This document shows positions 1 to 7,585 of a DNA stretch of 64,000 bases, one piece after another; position 1 is the first letter of the stretch; every line of letters begins with the position of its first letter. The DNA is from CAIWHR01 sp963846855. GTDB lineage: Bacteria; Pseudomonadota; Gammaproteobacteria; Burkholderiales; Casimicrobiaceae. A program made the position numbers and the translations under genes. The stretch lies in NCBI GenBank assembly GCA_963846855.1, contig CAWJXK010000008.1, positions 1,054,001 through 1,118,000 of the forward strand, written 5' to 3'. Under the pieces are notes generated by a model that was not told the origin of the DNA, did not search any database, and saw nothing but the letters and a program-made list of their open reading frames with translations.

Positions 1-1163
1 TCGCGAAGCTCTCGGCGCAATTGCGCTACGTCGACGGCGACTACGAGGATCCCGCGACGTTTCAGGCGGTGCGCCGCGAGCTCGGCGCCGCGCAGCACCC
101 GGCCCACTACCTTGCGATCCCGCCGATCCTGTTCGGGAAGGTCGTGGAGCAGCTCGCGCAGGCGTCCTGCACCGCGGGGGCGCGGGTGATCGTCGAGAAG
201 CCGTTCGGGCACGATCTCGCCTCGGCGCGCGAGCTCAACCGGATCCTGCTCGGCACTTTCGACGAGGACCATATTTTTCGCATCGACCACTATCTCGGCA
301 AGCGGCCGGTGCACAACATGGTGTTCTTCCGCTTCACCAACGCGTTCCTCGAGTCGTTCTGGAACCGGAAGTTCGTCAAGAGCGTCCAGATCACGATGGC
401 GGAGAGCTTCGGCATCCAGGGGCGCGGCGCGTTCTACGACCGCGTCGGCACCGTGCGCGACGTGATCCAGAATCATCTCTTCCAGGTGCTCGCCAATCTG
501 GCGATGGAGCCGCCCGCGCGCGCCGACGCCGAGTCGATGCGCGACGAGAAGGTCAAGGTGCTGAAGTCCATTCCGCCGATCGCCGCGAAGGACCTCGTGC
601 GGGGGCAGTTCCTCGGTTACCGCAACGAGCCGGGCGTCGCGCCGGATTCGACGACCGAGACGTTCGCGGCGCTGAAGCTCGAGATCGACTCGTGGCGCTG
701 GCAGGGCGTTCCATTCTACATACGCGCGGGAAAGAGCCTTCCGGTCACCTGCACGGAAGTCGTGGTCCGTCTGCGCCACGCGCCCAAGGTCTTCCCGACG
801 TGCGCGCCGACGGCCAATCATTTCCGGTTCCGGATCAGCCCCGAGATGACGATCGCGATCGGCGCGACCGTGATGGATGTCGAAGATCGTTCGACGGGCC
901 AGCAGGTGGAGCTCCTCGCGAGCCGCCGAGCGGGGGCCGGGGAAATGGACGCCTACGAGCGCGTGCTGGGCGACGCGATCTGCGGCGACCGCACGCTGTT
1001 CGCGCGCGAGGATTACGTCGAGGAGGCCTGGCGCATCGTCGATCCGGTGCTGCGGGCGCCGCCGCCGGTGCACGACTACGACCCGGGAAGCTGGGGTCCG
1101 CGCGAAGTCGACCGGACCGTCGTCCCTCACGACGGCTGGGAGAATCCCGTCGTCGCCAGCTGA
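1..1163 (+). CDS. zwf: Glucose-6-phosphate 1-dehydrogenase, 5' end outside window
   Basis: Oxidises glucose 6-phosphate to 6-phosphogluconolactone with NAD(P)+, the entry step of the oxidative pentose-phosphate and Entner-Doudoroff routes, in the cytoplasm. The reading frame is open from base 3, so the gene starts before the window. About 386 residues are visible; the family is usually around 480-490, so roughly the first 100 residues, including the Rossmann dinucleotide loop, are missing from view. Conserved VEKPFG and the substrate-binding RIDHYLGK motif are present, and the C-terminal domain runs to a normal end (DGWENPVVAS). pgl follows 17 bases downstream and tkt after that, so this is a pentose-phosphate operon. 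The identification is secure. Confidence 0.95.
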   Translation, partial: AKLSAQLRYVDGDYEDPATFQAVRRELGAAQHPAHYLAIPPILFGKVVEQLAQASCTAGARVIVEKPFGHDLASARELNRILLGTFDEDHIFRIDHYLGKRPVHNMVFFRFTNAFLESFWNRKFVKSVQITMAESFGIQGRGAFYDRVGTVRDVIQNHLFQVLANLAMEPPARADAESMRDEKVKVLKSIPPIAAKDLVRGQFLGYRNEPGVAPDSTTETFAALKLEIDSWRWQGVPFYIRAGKSLPVTCTEVVVRLRHAPKVFPTCAPTANHFRFRISPEMTIAIGATVMDVEDRSTGQQVELLASRRAGAGEMDAYERVLGDAICGDRTLFAREDYVEEAWRIVDPVLRAPPPVHDYDPGSWGPREVDRTVVPHDGWENPVVAS

Positions 1164-1180
1164 AGTTCGTCGATACGCCG

Positions 1181-1885
1181 ATGACCACGGTCCGAACCGT
1201 CGTGCTGCGCGACGCCCAGGCGGTCGCGACGGCCGCCGCGGCATTGATCGCGACCGAGGCGCGCGCCTCGGTCGCGGACAGAGGTAGATTCGTTCTCGCG
1301 CTGAGCGGCGGGCGTACGCCATGGATCATGCTGCGCGCGCTCGCCGACGACGACGTGCCGTGGGAGGCCGCCCAGATCGTCCAGGTCGACGAGCGTGTCG
1401 CGCCCGCCGGCGACGCCGAGCGCAACCTCGCGCATTTGCGGGAAAGCCTTCTCTCTCGCGTCGCCCTGCCCACCGATCAGATGCACGCGATGCCGGTCGA
1501 GGCGGCGGACCTCGACGTCGCGGCTGCGCAATATGAGGTAACGCTCGCCGCTATCGCCGGCCATCCTCCGGTCATCGACCTCGTCCATCTCGGGCTCGGC
1601 CCCGACGGCCACACCGCGTCGCTCGTCCCCGGCGATCCGGTGCAGGAGGTCGACGACCGCGACGTCGCGCTGACCGGTCCGTACCAGGGCCGGCGGCGGA
1701 TGACGCTGACCTTTCCCGCGATCAATCGCGCGCGCAGGATCCTGTTCGTCGTGACGGGCGCGGACAAGGCCGCGATGCTCTCGCGGCTGCGCGCCGGCGA
1801 TCGCTCGATTCCCGCAGGCCGCGTCAGGCCGGACAACACGACGATTCTCGCCGATGCGGATGCCGCCCCAGATGCACACGCTTGA
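1181..1885 (+). CDS. pgl: 6-phosphogluconolactonase
   Basis: Hydrolyses 6-phosphogluconolactone, the product of the preceding zwf, to 6-phosphogluconate. The protein is 234 residues, the usual size for the DevB/Pgl family. SGGRTP (residues 42-47) and LGLGPDGHTASL (about 137-148) are the family signatures for phosphate and substrate binding. The ATG at 1181 lies 17 bases after the zwf stop; the frame is open much further upstream, but that part overlaps zwf and is not Pgl-like, so it was not included. Sits between zwf and tkt in one transcription direction. Confidence 0.93.
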   Translation: MTTVRTVVLRDAQAVATAAAALIATEARASVADRGRFVLALSGGRTPWIMLRALADDDVPWEAAQIVQVDERVAPAGDAERNLAHLRESLLSRVALPTDQMHAMPVEAADLDVAAAQYEVTLAAIAGHPPVIDLVHLGLGPDGHTASLVPGDPVQEVDDRDVALTGPYQGRRRMTLTFPAINRARRILFVVTGADKAAMLSRLRAGDRSIPAGRVRPDNTTILADADAAPDAHA

Positions 1886-1966
1886 TTTGCGGACCGCGAA
1901 TGGAACGATCGCCGCGGCCACGCGGAGGCGGACCGAGTGGCCGCCCGCGCGCAGGAGTGACCTTCG

Positions 1967-4021
1967 ATGAGTGACGCCGATCTCGACCTTCTTGCCATCA
2001 ACACCATCCGGACGCTGTCGATCGACGCGGTGCAGGCCGCGAACTCCGGCCATCCGGGCACGCCGATGGCGCTGGCGCCGCTCGTCTACACGATCTGGAA
2101 CCGCGTGCTCCGGTTCGACCCGAAGGATCCGATCTGGCCGGGCCGCGACCGCTTCGTGCTGTCGAATGGCCACGCGTCGATGCTGCTGTGGTCGGTGCTC
2201 TTCCTCACGCGCACGCAGGCGGTCAACGCCGAGTACGAGACGGTCGGGCAGCCCGCGGTGACGCTCGACGACATCCGCCGCTTCCGGCAGCTCGGCAGCA
2301 AGGCGCCCGGCCATCCGGAGTATCACTGGGTGTCGGGCGTCGAGACGACCACCGGTCCGCTGGGCCAGGGCATCGCGACCAGCGTCGGGATGGCGATCGG
2401 CGAGCGCTGGCTCGCTGCGCGCTACAACAAGGTCGGATTCGACCTCTTCGACTACGACATCTACGCGGTCTGCGGCGACGGCTGCCTGATGGAGGGCGTG
2501 GGCTCGGAAGCGGCGTCGCTCGCGGGCCATCTCGCGCTCGACAACCTGTGCTGGATCTACGACAACAATCACATCACGATCGAAGGCAGCACCGTCATCA
2601 CGTTCACCGAGGACGTCGCGCTGCGGTTCCAGGGTTACGGCTGGAACGTCCTGCGCGTCGGCGATGCGAATGACGTCGAGGCGATCGAGGGCGCGCTGCG
2701 CGTGTTTCGCGAAACGCGCGGGCGCCCGACGATCATCATTCTCGACAGCCACATCGGCTACGGTTCGCCGAATCGGCACGACACTGCCGCGGCGCACGGC
2801 GAACCGCTCGGCGCCGACGAGGTGCGGCTCACCAAGCGCGCCTACGGCTGGCCGGAGGACGCGCAGTTCCTCGTGCCGGACGGCGTCCGCGAGCATTTCG
2901 ACGCGGGCATCGGCGCGCGCGGCGCCGCGGCGCATCGGGCATGGTCCGAACTCTTCGCCGCCTACCGCGAAAAATATCCGCAACAGGCGCGCGACATCGA
3001 CCAGATGCAGCGGCGCGAGCTGCCCGCCGGCTGGGATCGCGATCTGCCGGAGTTTCTTCCCGATGCCAAGGGCGTCGCCGGCCGCGACGCGTCGGGGCAG
3101 GTGCTGAACGTCCTCGCGCGCAACATTCCCTGGCTCCTTGGCGGCTCGGCCGACCTCGCGCCGTCGACCAAGACGACGCTGAAATTCGACGGCGCCGGCG
3201 AGCTCGAGCCCGAGACGCCGGGCGGCAAGAACATGCATTTCGGCATCCGCGAGCACGCGATGGGCGCGATCCTGAACGGCCTGTCGCTGTCGAAGCTGCG
3301 CCCGTTCGGCGCGACCTTCTTCATCTTTAGCGACTATTTGCGGCCCGCGCTGCGGCTCTCCGCGTTGATGGAGCTGCCCGTCATCTGGGTGTTCACGCAC
3401 GACGCGATGGGCGACGGCGAGGACGGGCCGACGCACCAGCCGATCGAGCAGCTCGCCTCGCTTCGCGCGGTGCCCGGGCTCACGCTCTTCCGGCCCGCCG
3501 ACGCCAACGAGGTCGTCGAGGCCTACCGGTGCGTGATGCAATTGCGGCACCGTCCCGCGGTGCTCGTGCTGTCGCGGCAGCCGCTGCCGACGCTCGACCG
3601 CACGCGCTACGCACCGGCGTCGGGGGTCGCCCGCGGCGCCTACGTGCTGGCCGATGCGCCGAAGGCGAATCCGGAGCTGATCCTGATCGCGACCGGCAGC
3701 GAGGTGAGCCTCGCCGTCGACGCGCATGAGCGGCTCGCCGTGGCCGGCATTCGTTCGCGGGTCGTGTCGATGCCCTCGTGGGACGTCTTCGAGCAGCAGA
3801 GCGCCGCGTACCGCGACGCCGTGCTGCCGCCGGGGGTCGACGCGCGCATCGCGCTCGAGCAGGCGTCGGCGTTCGGCTGGGAGCGCTACGTCGGCCCGCG
3901 CGGACGCGTCGTCGGCATGCATACGTTCGGCGCGTCGGCGCCGCTCAAGGAGCTGCAGAAGAAATTCGGGTTCGAGCCCGACGCCGTCGTGGCGATCGCG
4001 CGGGAGATGCTCGGCAAGTGA
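1967..4021 (+). CDS. tkt: Transketolase
   Basis: Thiamine-diphosphate enzyme that moves two-carbon ketol units between sugar phosphates in the non-oxidative pentose-phosphate pathway. The protein is 684 residues, slightly longer than the common 660-670. The N-terminal SGHPGTPMALAP segment, the ThDP motif beginning GDG (about residue 169) and closing with NN (about 199), and the pyrimidine-domain segment GDGEDGPTHQP are all intact. An AGGAG lies about 10 bases before the ATG. The TGA stop at 4019-4021 overlaps the GTG start of the next gene (GTGA), so the epimerase gene is probably translationally coupled. Confidence 0.95.
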   Translation: MSDADLDLLAINTIRTLSIDAVQAANSGHPGTPMALAPLVYTIWNRVLRFDPKDPIWPGRDRFVLSNGHASMLLWSVLFLTRTQAVNAEYETVGQPAVTLDDIRRFRQLGSKAPGHPEYHWVSGVETTTGPLGQGIATSVGMAIGERWLAARYNKVGFDLFDYDIYAVCGDGCLMEGVGSEAASLAGHLALDNLCWIYDNNHITIEGSTVITFTEDVALRFQGYGWNVLRVGDANDVEAIEGALRVFRETRGRPTIIILDSHIGYGSPNRHDTAAAHGEPLGADEVRLTKRAYGWPEDAQFLVPDGVREHFDAGIGARGAAAHRAWSELFAAYREKYPQQARDIDQMQRRELPAGWDRDLPEFLPDAKGVAGRDASGQVLNVLARNIPWLLGGSADLAPSTKTTLKFDGAGELEPETPGGKNMHFGIREHAMGAILNGLSLSKLRPFGATFFIFSDYLRPALRLSALMELPVIWVFTHDAMGDGEDGPTHQPIEQLASLRAVPGLTLFRPADANEVVEAYRCVMQLRHRPAVLVLSRQPLPTLDRTRYAPASGVARGAYVLADAPKANPELILIATGSEVSLAVDAHERLAVAGIRSRVVSMPSWDVFEQQSAAYRDAVLPPGVDARIALEQASAFGWERYVGPRGRVVGMHTFGASAPLKELQKKFGFEPDAVVAIAREMLGK

Positions 4022-4945
4022 GCGCCGCGAACGACGGCGTCGACCCGCGCGGCGATCCCGGAGCGCTGCGGCTCGCCGCGGGGGAGCTCGCCGCGCTCTT
4101 CCTTCCGGCACACGGCATGCTGTGCGCATCGCTCACCGCGCGCGGCGTCGAGTGCCTGCGCCGCGTCGACGATCTCACCGTCGCCGCGACATCGGGTGCG
4201 GCGGCCGGTATCCCGTTGCTGCATCCGTGGGCGAACCGGCTCGACGGATTGCGCTATCGCGCTGCCGGGCGCGATGTCACGCTCGACCCGTCGTCCCCGC
4301 TGCTTCATTTCGACGCGAACGGTCTGCCGATCCACGGCGTGCCGTGGCCGCGGCTCGCGTGGCAGGTGCTGGAGACGGCGCCCTCGCGCGTCGTTGCGGC
4401 TCTGGACTGGACACGCGAGCCGTTGCTGCGCGTCTTTCCGTATCCGCATCACCTCGAGATGACGGCGACGCTGGACATTGGAGGCATTGACGATCTCGAT
4501 TGCGCTTACCGCTGGCGCCGCGGGCGCGGTGCCGGTTTCGTTCGGCTTCCATCCCTATTTGGGCATGTCGGAGGCGCCGCGGGACACATGGCGGCTGCGT
4601 TTGCCGCGCATGCGAAGCCTTTCCCTCGACATGCGCGGCATTCCGACCGGGGGAAGCGCGGACTACCCGGGAATCGATGCTGCGCTGGGAGATCGCGTGC
4701 AGGACGACGCGTTCGCGCTGTACGACGAGCGCGCAAGCCTCGGATTCGAAGCGGCCGGCCGGCGCGTGACCGTGGAAATGCTGCACGGATACCGGTACGC
4801 GCAGGTCTACGTGCCGAAGGGTGGCGATTGCGTCGCGCTCGAGCCGATGACCGCGCCGACGGCGGCGCTGTCGTCCGGCCGGGGACTCACGATCATCGGT
4901 CCGGACGAGCGGTTCGACGCCGCATTCCGCGTCGTCGTTTCGTAG
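4018..4945 (+). pseudogene. Aldose 1-epimerase, interrupted by a +1 frameshift
   Basis: A galactose mutarotase family protein (interconverts alpha and beta anomers of hexoses). The first half reads from GTG 4018 and ends in family sequence at PYPHHLEMTATLD; the second half continues one frame over from about 4478 with TISIALTAG, then VPVSFGFHPYLG and CVALEPMTAPTAAL. The catalytic histidine (FGFHPYL) and glutamate (ALEP) lie after the break, the early conserved HPWANRLDGLRY before it. Removing one base near 4477 restores a single protein of about 308 residues. No other damage is visible, so a sequencing error or a very recent mutation are both possible. The start overlaps the tkt stop, so it belongs to the pentose-phosphate operon. 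Confidence 0.85.
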
Positions 4946-5011
4946 AGGCTTCCGCGGCGCCGCGACGCGCGGCGATTCGCCGCGGCGGCGCATCGGCGTT
5001 TCGGAGGGCTC

Positions 5012-5039
5012 CTTGACCGCCGTCAATCATCGCCCTTGT
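5012..5039 (+). promoter_or_regulatory. Candidate sigma-32 promoter of first small heat-shock gene
   Basis: CTTGACC at 5012-5018 matches five of seven positions of the sigma-32 -35 box (CTTGAAA). After a 13-base spacer, GCCCTTGT at 5032-5039 matches five of the seven defined positions of CCCCATNT. The second small heat-shock gene in this window has the same spacing. Predicted transcription would start near 5046 and give a leader of about 80 bases. Inferred from consensus only. Confidence 0.35.
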
Positions 5040-5067
5040 GCCGCGCGATCAACAGCGCAAAATTATT

Positions 5068-5094
5068 CTCGGGGACGGCCCCGAGGGCTCGGGG
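5068..5094 (+). promoter_or_regulatory. Mutually exclusive hairpins in the hsp20 leader
   Basis: CTCGGGG (5068-5074), CCCCGAG (5079-5085) and CTCGGGG (5088-5094) lie in series. The middle segment can pair perfectly with either flank: the first hairpin has a four-base loop (ACGG) and seven base pairs, while the second needs the inner pair opened to give a loop. A GGTTCGAACC palindrome follows at 5093-5102, and the Shine-Dalgarno sequence AAGGAGG lies at about 5118-5124. Alternative pairing of this kind is typical of leader switches. A heat-responsive role is inferred from the downstream gene. Confidence 0.4.
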
Positions 5095-5128
5095 TTCGAA
5101 CCAAGGTCGTACGCAGCAAGGAGGCATC

Positions 5129-5554
5129 ATGAGCAACCTCATCGCCTATGATCCGTTTGTCGATACGGGAATGGACGAATTGTTCCGCGGGTTCTTCAAG
5201 CCGGTGCGGTGGGAAGGCAAGGCCTCGCCGGTGACGATCAAGATGGACGTCACGGAGAACGAAAAGGGCTACCTCATCCACGCCGAAATTCCAGGCGTGA
5301 AGAAGGATGACATCAACGTCGACATCGACGGCAATCAAGTCACGATCACCGCCGAAGTGAAACGGGAAACCGAAAAGAAGGAAGGTGACAAGGTGCTGCG
5401 CAGCGAGCGGTACTATGGCAATGTCTATCGCAGCTTCACGCTGCCGCGTGAGCTCGACGAGTCGTTGAGCGAGGCGAAATTCGCCGACGGCGTGCTCGAG
5501 CTGACGCTGGTTCCGATGCTGCCTGTCGCCGGCAAGAAGCTGATGGTGAAGTGA
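5129..5554 (+). CDS. Small heat-shock protein, Hsp20/alpha-crystallin family
   Basis: ATP-independent chaperone that holds unfolding proteins in the cytoplasm. The protein is 141 residues: a short N-terminal arm (IAYDPFVDTGMDELFRGFF), then an alpha-crystallin domain from about residue 35 to 130 with the conserved EIPGVKKDDINV and YGNVYRSFTLP segments and GVLELTL near the end. AAGGAGG ends five bases before ATG 5129 and fixes the start. A second paralogue lies at 36896 with the same DPF...D.LFRG opening. The leader contains a candidate sigma-32 promoter and alternative hairpins. Confidence 0.93.
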   Translation: MSNLIAYDPFVDTGMDELFRGFFKPVRWEGKASPVTIKMDVTENEKGYLIHAEIPGVKKDDINVDIDGNQVTITAEVKRETEKKEGDKVLRSERYYGNVYRSFTLPRELDESLSEAKFADGVLELTLVPMLPVAGKKLMVK

Positions 5555-5865
5555 CGGCAGGGCGGGAAGGGTGCGTTGCCCTTCCCGGCAGCACCCGCGC
5601 GACCGCGCCTTTGCCGACCGCCGGTCCGGATCACTTCCGGCCAGGCGGCTCCCCGGCAGCCGGCGGTCGCGCGTCTGTTAGGTCCTGCCGCGCGCGTTCC
5701 CGTCGCGGCGATGCGGCGCCGCACACTTCTCACTCGTACGTCGCGGCCGAAATCCGCGTGCAAGGGGATTGCGTTGCGGCGGCTCCTGCGGCAACGTGGC
5801 GGAGCGGGAACGCAGGCGATACCTCCCGCTGAGTGGCGCGGCCGCGAAAGCAAAGGGGGAAAGCC
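5555..5865. other. Gene-free stretch between hsp20 and the XRE regulator
   Basis: About 310 bases. Apart from the hairpin at 5564-5586, it is GC-rich sequence with several short self-complementary runs and no open frame that looks coding. A reading frame is open from GTG 5833 into the next gene, but the ribosome binding site favours 5866. Confidence 0.5.
5564..5586 (+). terminator. Hairpin after hsp20, possible terminator
   Basis: GGGAAGGG (5564-5571) and CCCTTCCC (5579-5586) form a perfect 8-bp stem with a 7-base loop, 10 bases after the hsp20 stop codon. No T-run follows, so it may act as a 3' stabilising hairpin rather than a classical intrinsic terminator. Confidence 0.4.
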
Positions 5866-6678
5866 GTGTATGCGACGACGCTCGTCGATGCGCTGAAGCG
5901 CATCCTGAAGGGAAGGGGCATCACGTACGCGAGGGTCGCCGCTGCGCTCGATCTCAGCGAGGCGAGCGTGAAGCGGATGTTCTCGCGTCGCGAGTTCACT
6001 CTGCAGCGGCTGGAGGACATCTGCCGTGTGGCCGGCGTCGAGTTCGCGGAGCTCGTCCACGAGACGACCGGAGAATCGGGCATCGTCCATCTGAGCGTCG
6101 AGCAGGAGCGGGAAATCGTCTCCGATCCCAAGCTCATGCTGGTGGCGCTGTGCGCGGTCGGCAACTGGACATTCGAGCAGATCGTCGACACGTACTCGAT
6201 GTCGGAGGCCGAGTGCGTCGCGTGCCTCGTCCGCCTCGACCGGCGGCGCATCATCGAGCTGCAGCCGGGCAACCGCATCCGCCCGCTCATCAGCCGCACC
6301 TTCTCGTGGCGGCCCGACGGACCGATCCAGCGCTATTTCCGCGAGCGCGTGGAGTCCGAGTACCTGTCCTGCAAGTTCGACCGGCCGGACGAGCTCTTCC
6401 TGTTCGTGAGCGGCATGCTCTCGCGCCTCAGCACCGCCGACGTCATCGCGCGGATGCGCCGCGTCGTCGGCGATTTCGCCGAGCTCCACGCCGGCGATCG
6501 CAGCCTGCCGCTGCGCGAGCGCCACGGCACGAGCCTGCTCGTCGCCATTCGCCCATGGGAACCGCGCGCGTTTCGTGCGCTGCGCCGCCACGGGCGCGCG
6601 CCGGTGCCGGCCGGCCGGCTCCTCGATCCGAGCCTGGGGGCGGGCACCGTGGCGCCGCGCCGGCCGAAGTCGCGGTAG
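5866..6678 (+). CDS. XRE-type helix-turn-helix transcriptional regulator
   Basis: A cytoplasmic DNA-binding protein of about 270 residues. The N-terminal 60 residues form an XRE/Cro helix-turn-helix (ITYARVAAALDLSEASVKRMFSRR), preceded by LVDALKRILKGRG. The remaining 200 residues are a conserved-looking helical region of unknown ligand (SVEQEREIVSDPKLMLVALC, and a winged-helix-like stretch around TFEQIVDTYSMSEAECVACLVRLDRRRIIEL), followed by an Arg/Pro-rich tail. Start chosen at GTG 5866 because AAAGGGGGAAA lies just before it; the in-frame GTG 5833 has no such site. The nearest neighbours are hsp20 and a lipoprotein; its target is unknown. Confidence 0.8.
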   Translation: MYATTLVDALKRILKGRGITYARVAAALDLSEASVKRMFSRREFTLQRLEDICRVAGVEFAELVHETTGESGIVHLSVEQEREIVSDPKLMLVALCAVGNWTFEQIVDTYSMSEAECVACLVRLDRRRIIELQPGNRIRPLISRTFSWRPDGPIQRYFRERVESEYLSCKFDRPDELFLFVSGMLSRLSTADVIARMRRVVGDFAELHAGDRSLPLRERHGTSLLVAIRPWEPRAFRALRRHGRAPVPAGRLLDPSLGAGTVAPRRPKSR

Positions 6679-6801
6679 CGCACCGCGGCACCGCCGGTAG
6701 CACCCGGCGCGACTTTCCGCGCCGCCGTTTACGGGCGATGCGCGGGACGTCGATCGTATCGACGCGGGCACGTGCCCGCTCACGCAGGGCCAGAACATTC
6801 C

Positions 6802-7299
6802 ATGCTCGAATTCCCGAAAAGGATCGCGTTCGTCATGGCAATTCCGACCGTCGCACTTTCCGGCTGTTACGTCGTTCCCATCGCGGGTGACGGCACCGCG
6901 ATCTATCCCTACCCCTATCCCGTCGCGTCGGCGCCGTATCCGACGCCTCCCTATGCCGCCGTTGCGCCGCCGCCGGTCGCGAGTGGCGGGCCGATGCCCG
7001 CCGTGCTGCAGGCGCGGCTCTACCCGACCAACGACATCGCCTCGCAGACCGGGATGATCACCGGCACGGTCACCAACATGATGACCGGCAAGGGCCGCTT
7101 CCAGCTGGAGTACAAGGGTGAGCTTCTCGCCGGCGAGGCGACGCGCGTGTCCGGCGACGAGCGCCGCGGCGTCGCGAATGCGTACGGACCGCGCGGCACG
7201 TACATGAGCTGCGATTACAAGCTGACTTCGCCCTACCAGGGCGCCGGAAAGTGCACGATGTCGACCGGCGCCCAGTACGAGGTGCATCTGGGTTCCTGA
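6802..7299 (+). CDS. Putative lipoprotein, unknown function
   Basis: 165 residues. The N-terminus (MLEFPKRIAFVMAIPTVALSGC) has a short basic start, hydrophobic core and a lipobox LSGC with Cys22, so the protein is predicted to be lipid-anchored. Residues 23-60 are rich in Tyr, Pro and Ala (YPYPYPVASAPYPTPPY), a likely flexible linker, then a compact domain with alternating beta-type sequence (GMITGTVTNMMTGKGRFQLEYKG) and two cysteines near the end (SCDYKLTSPY, GKCTM). I do not recognise a named family. It converges on the ETF-QO gene across a short inverted-repeat element. Confidence 0.75.
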   Translation: MLEFPKRIAFVMAIPTVALSGCYVVPIAGDGTAIYPYPYPVASAPYPTPPYAAVAPPPVASGGPMPAVLQARLYPTNDIASQTGMITGTVTNMMTGKGRFQLEYKGELLAGEATRVSGDERRGVANAYGPRGTYMSCDYKLTSPYQGAGKCTMSTGAQYEVHLGS

Positions 7300-7317
7300 A
7301 CGCCGAGGGCGGCGGCG

Positions 7318-7585
7318 AGGGCCTGTTCGCACTATATTCACGAGTGCGAACGGATGGCTTGGGGCGCCAATCAAGGCGACCGACGAAAGCAAGACCGGGC
7401 GTCTTGCCGAGGAGGTCAACGCAGGGTGGCGCCTCAAGGCACCCGTTCCCTCCGGGTTGCGGCGAAAATCGCCCTGCGCTTCGTTGCAAAGCCTCGCCGG
7501 GCAGCCGGCCCAGCTTCGTTTTTCGCCTCGCGCATGACGATTTTCGCTCGCAACGCATCTTGCGAATATAGTGCGAACAGGCCCT
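7318..7585. mobile_element. MITE-like element B, 22-bp perfect terminal inverted repeats
   Basis: A 268-bp non-coding segment. The left end (7318-7339, beginning AGGGCCTGTTCGCAC) and right end (7564-7585, ending GTGCGAACAGGCCCT) are perfect inverted repeats of 22 bp. It fills the gap between two convergent genes: it starts 18 bases after the lipoprotein stop, and its right end overlaps the TAG stop of the ETF-QO gene. No transposase frame and no clear target duplication are present. Inferred to be a non-autonomous transposon; the alternative is a structured bidirectional 3' end. Confidence 0.65.

Noticed and set aside
1127..4129. 1000-codon open frame antisense to pgl and tkt
   Set aside because: Arg/His-rich product without domains; caused by high GC of the real genes on the other strand.
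5079..5102. GGTTCGAACC resembling a tRNA T-loop
   Set aside because: No acceptor, D or anticodon stems around it; it belongs to the structured hsp20 leader.
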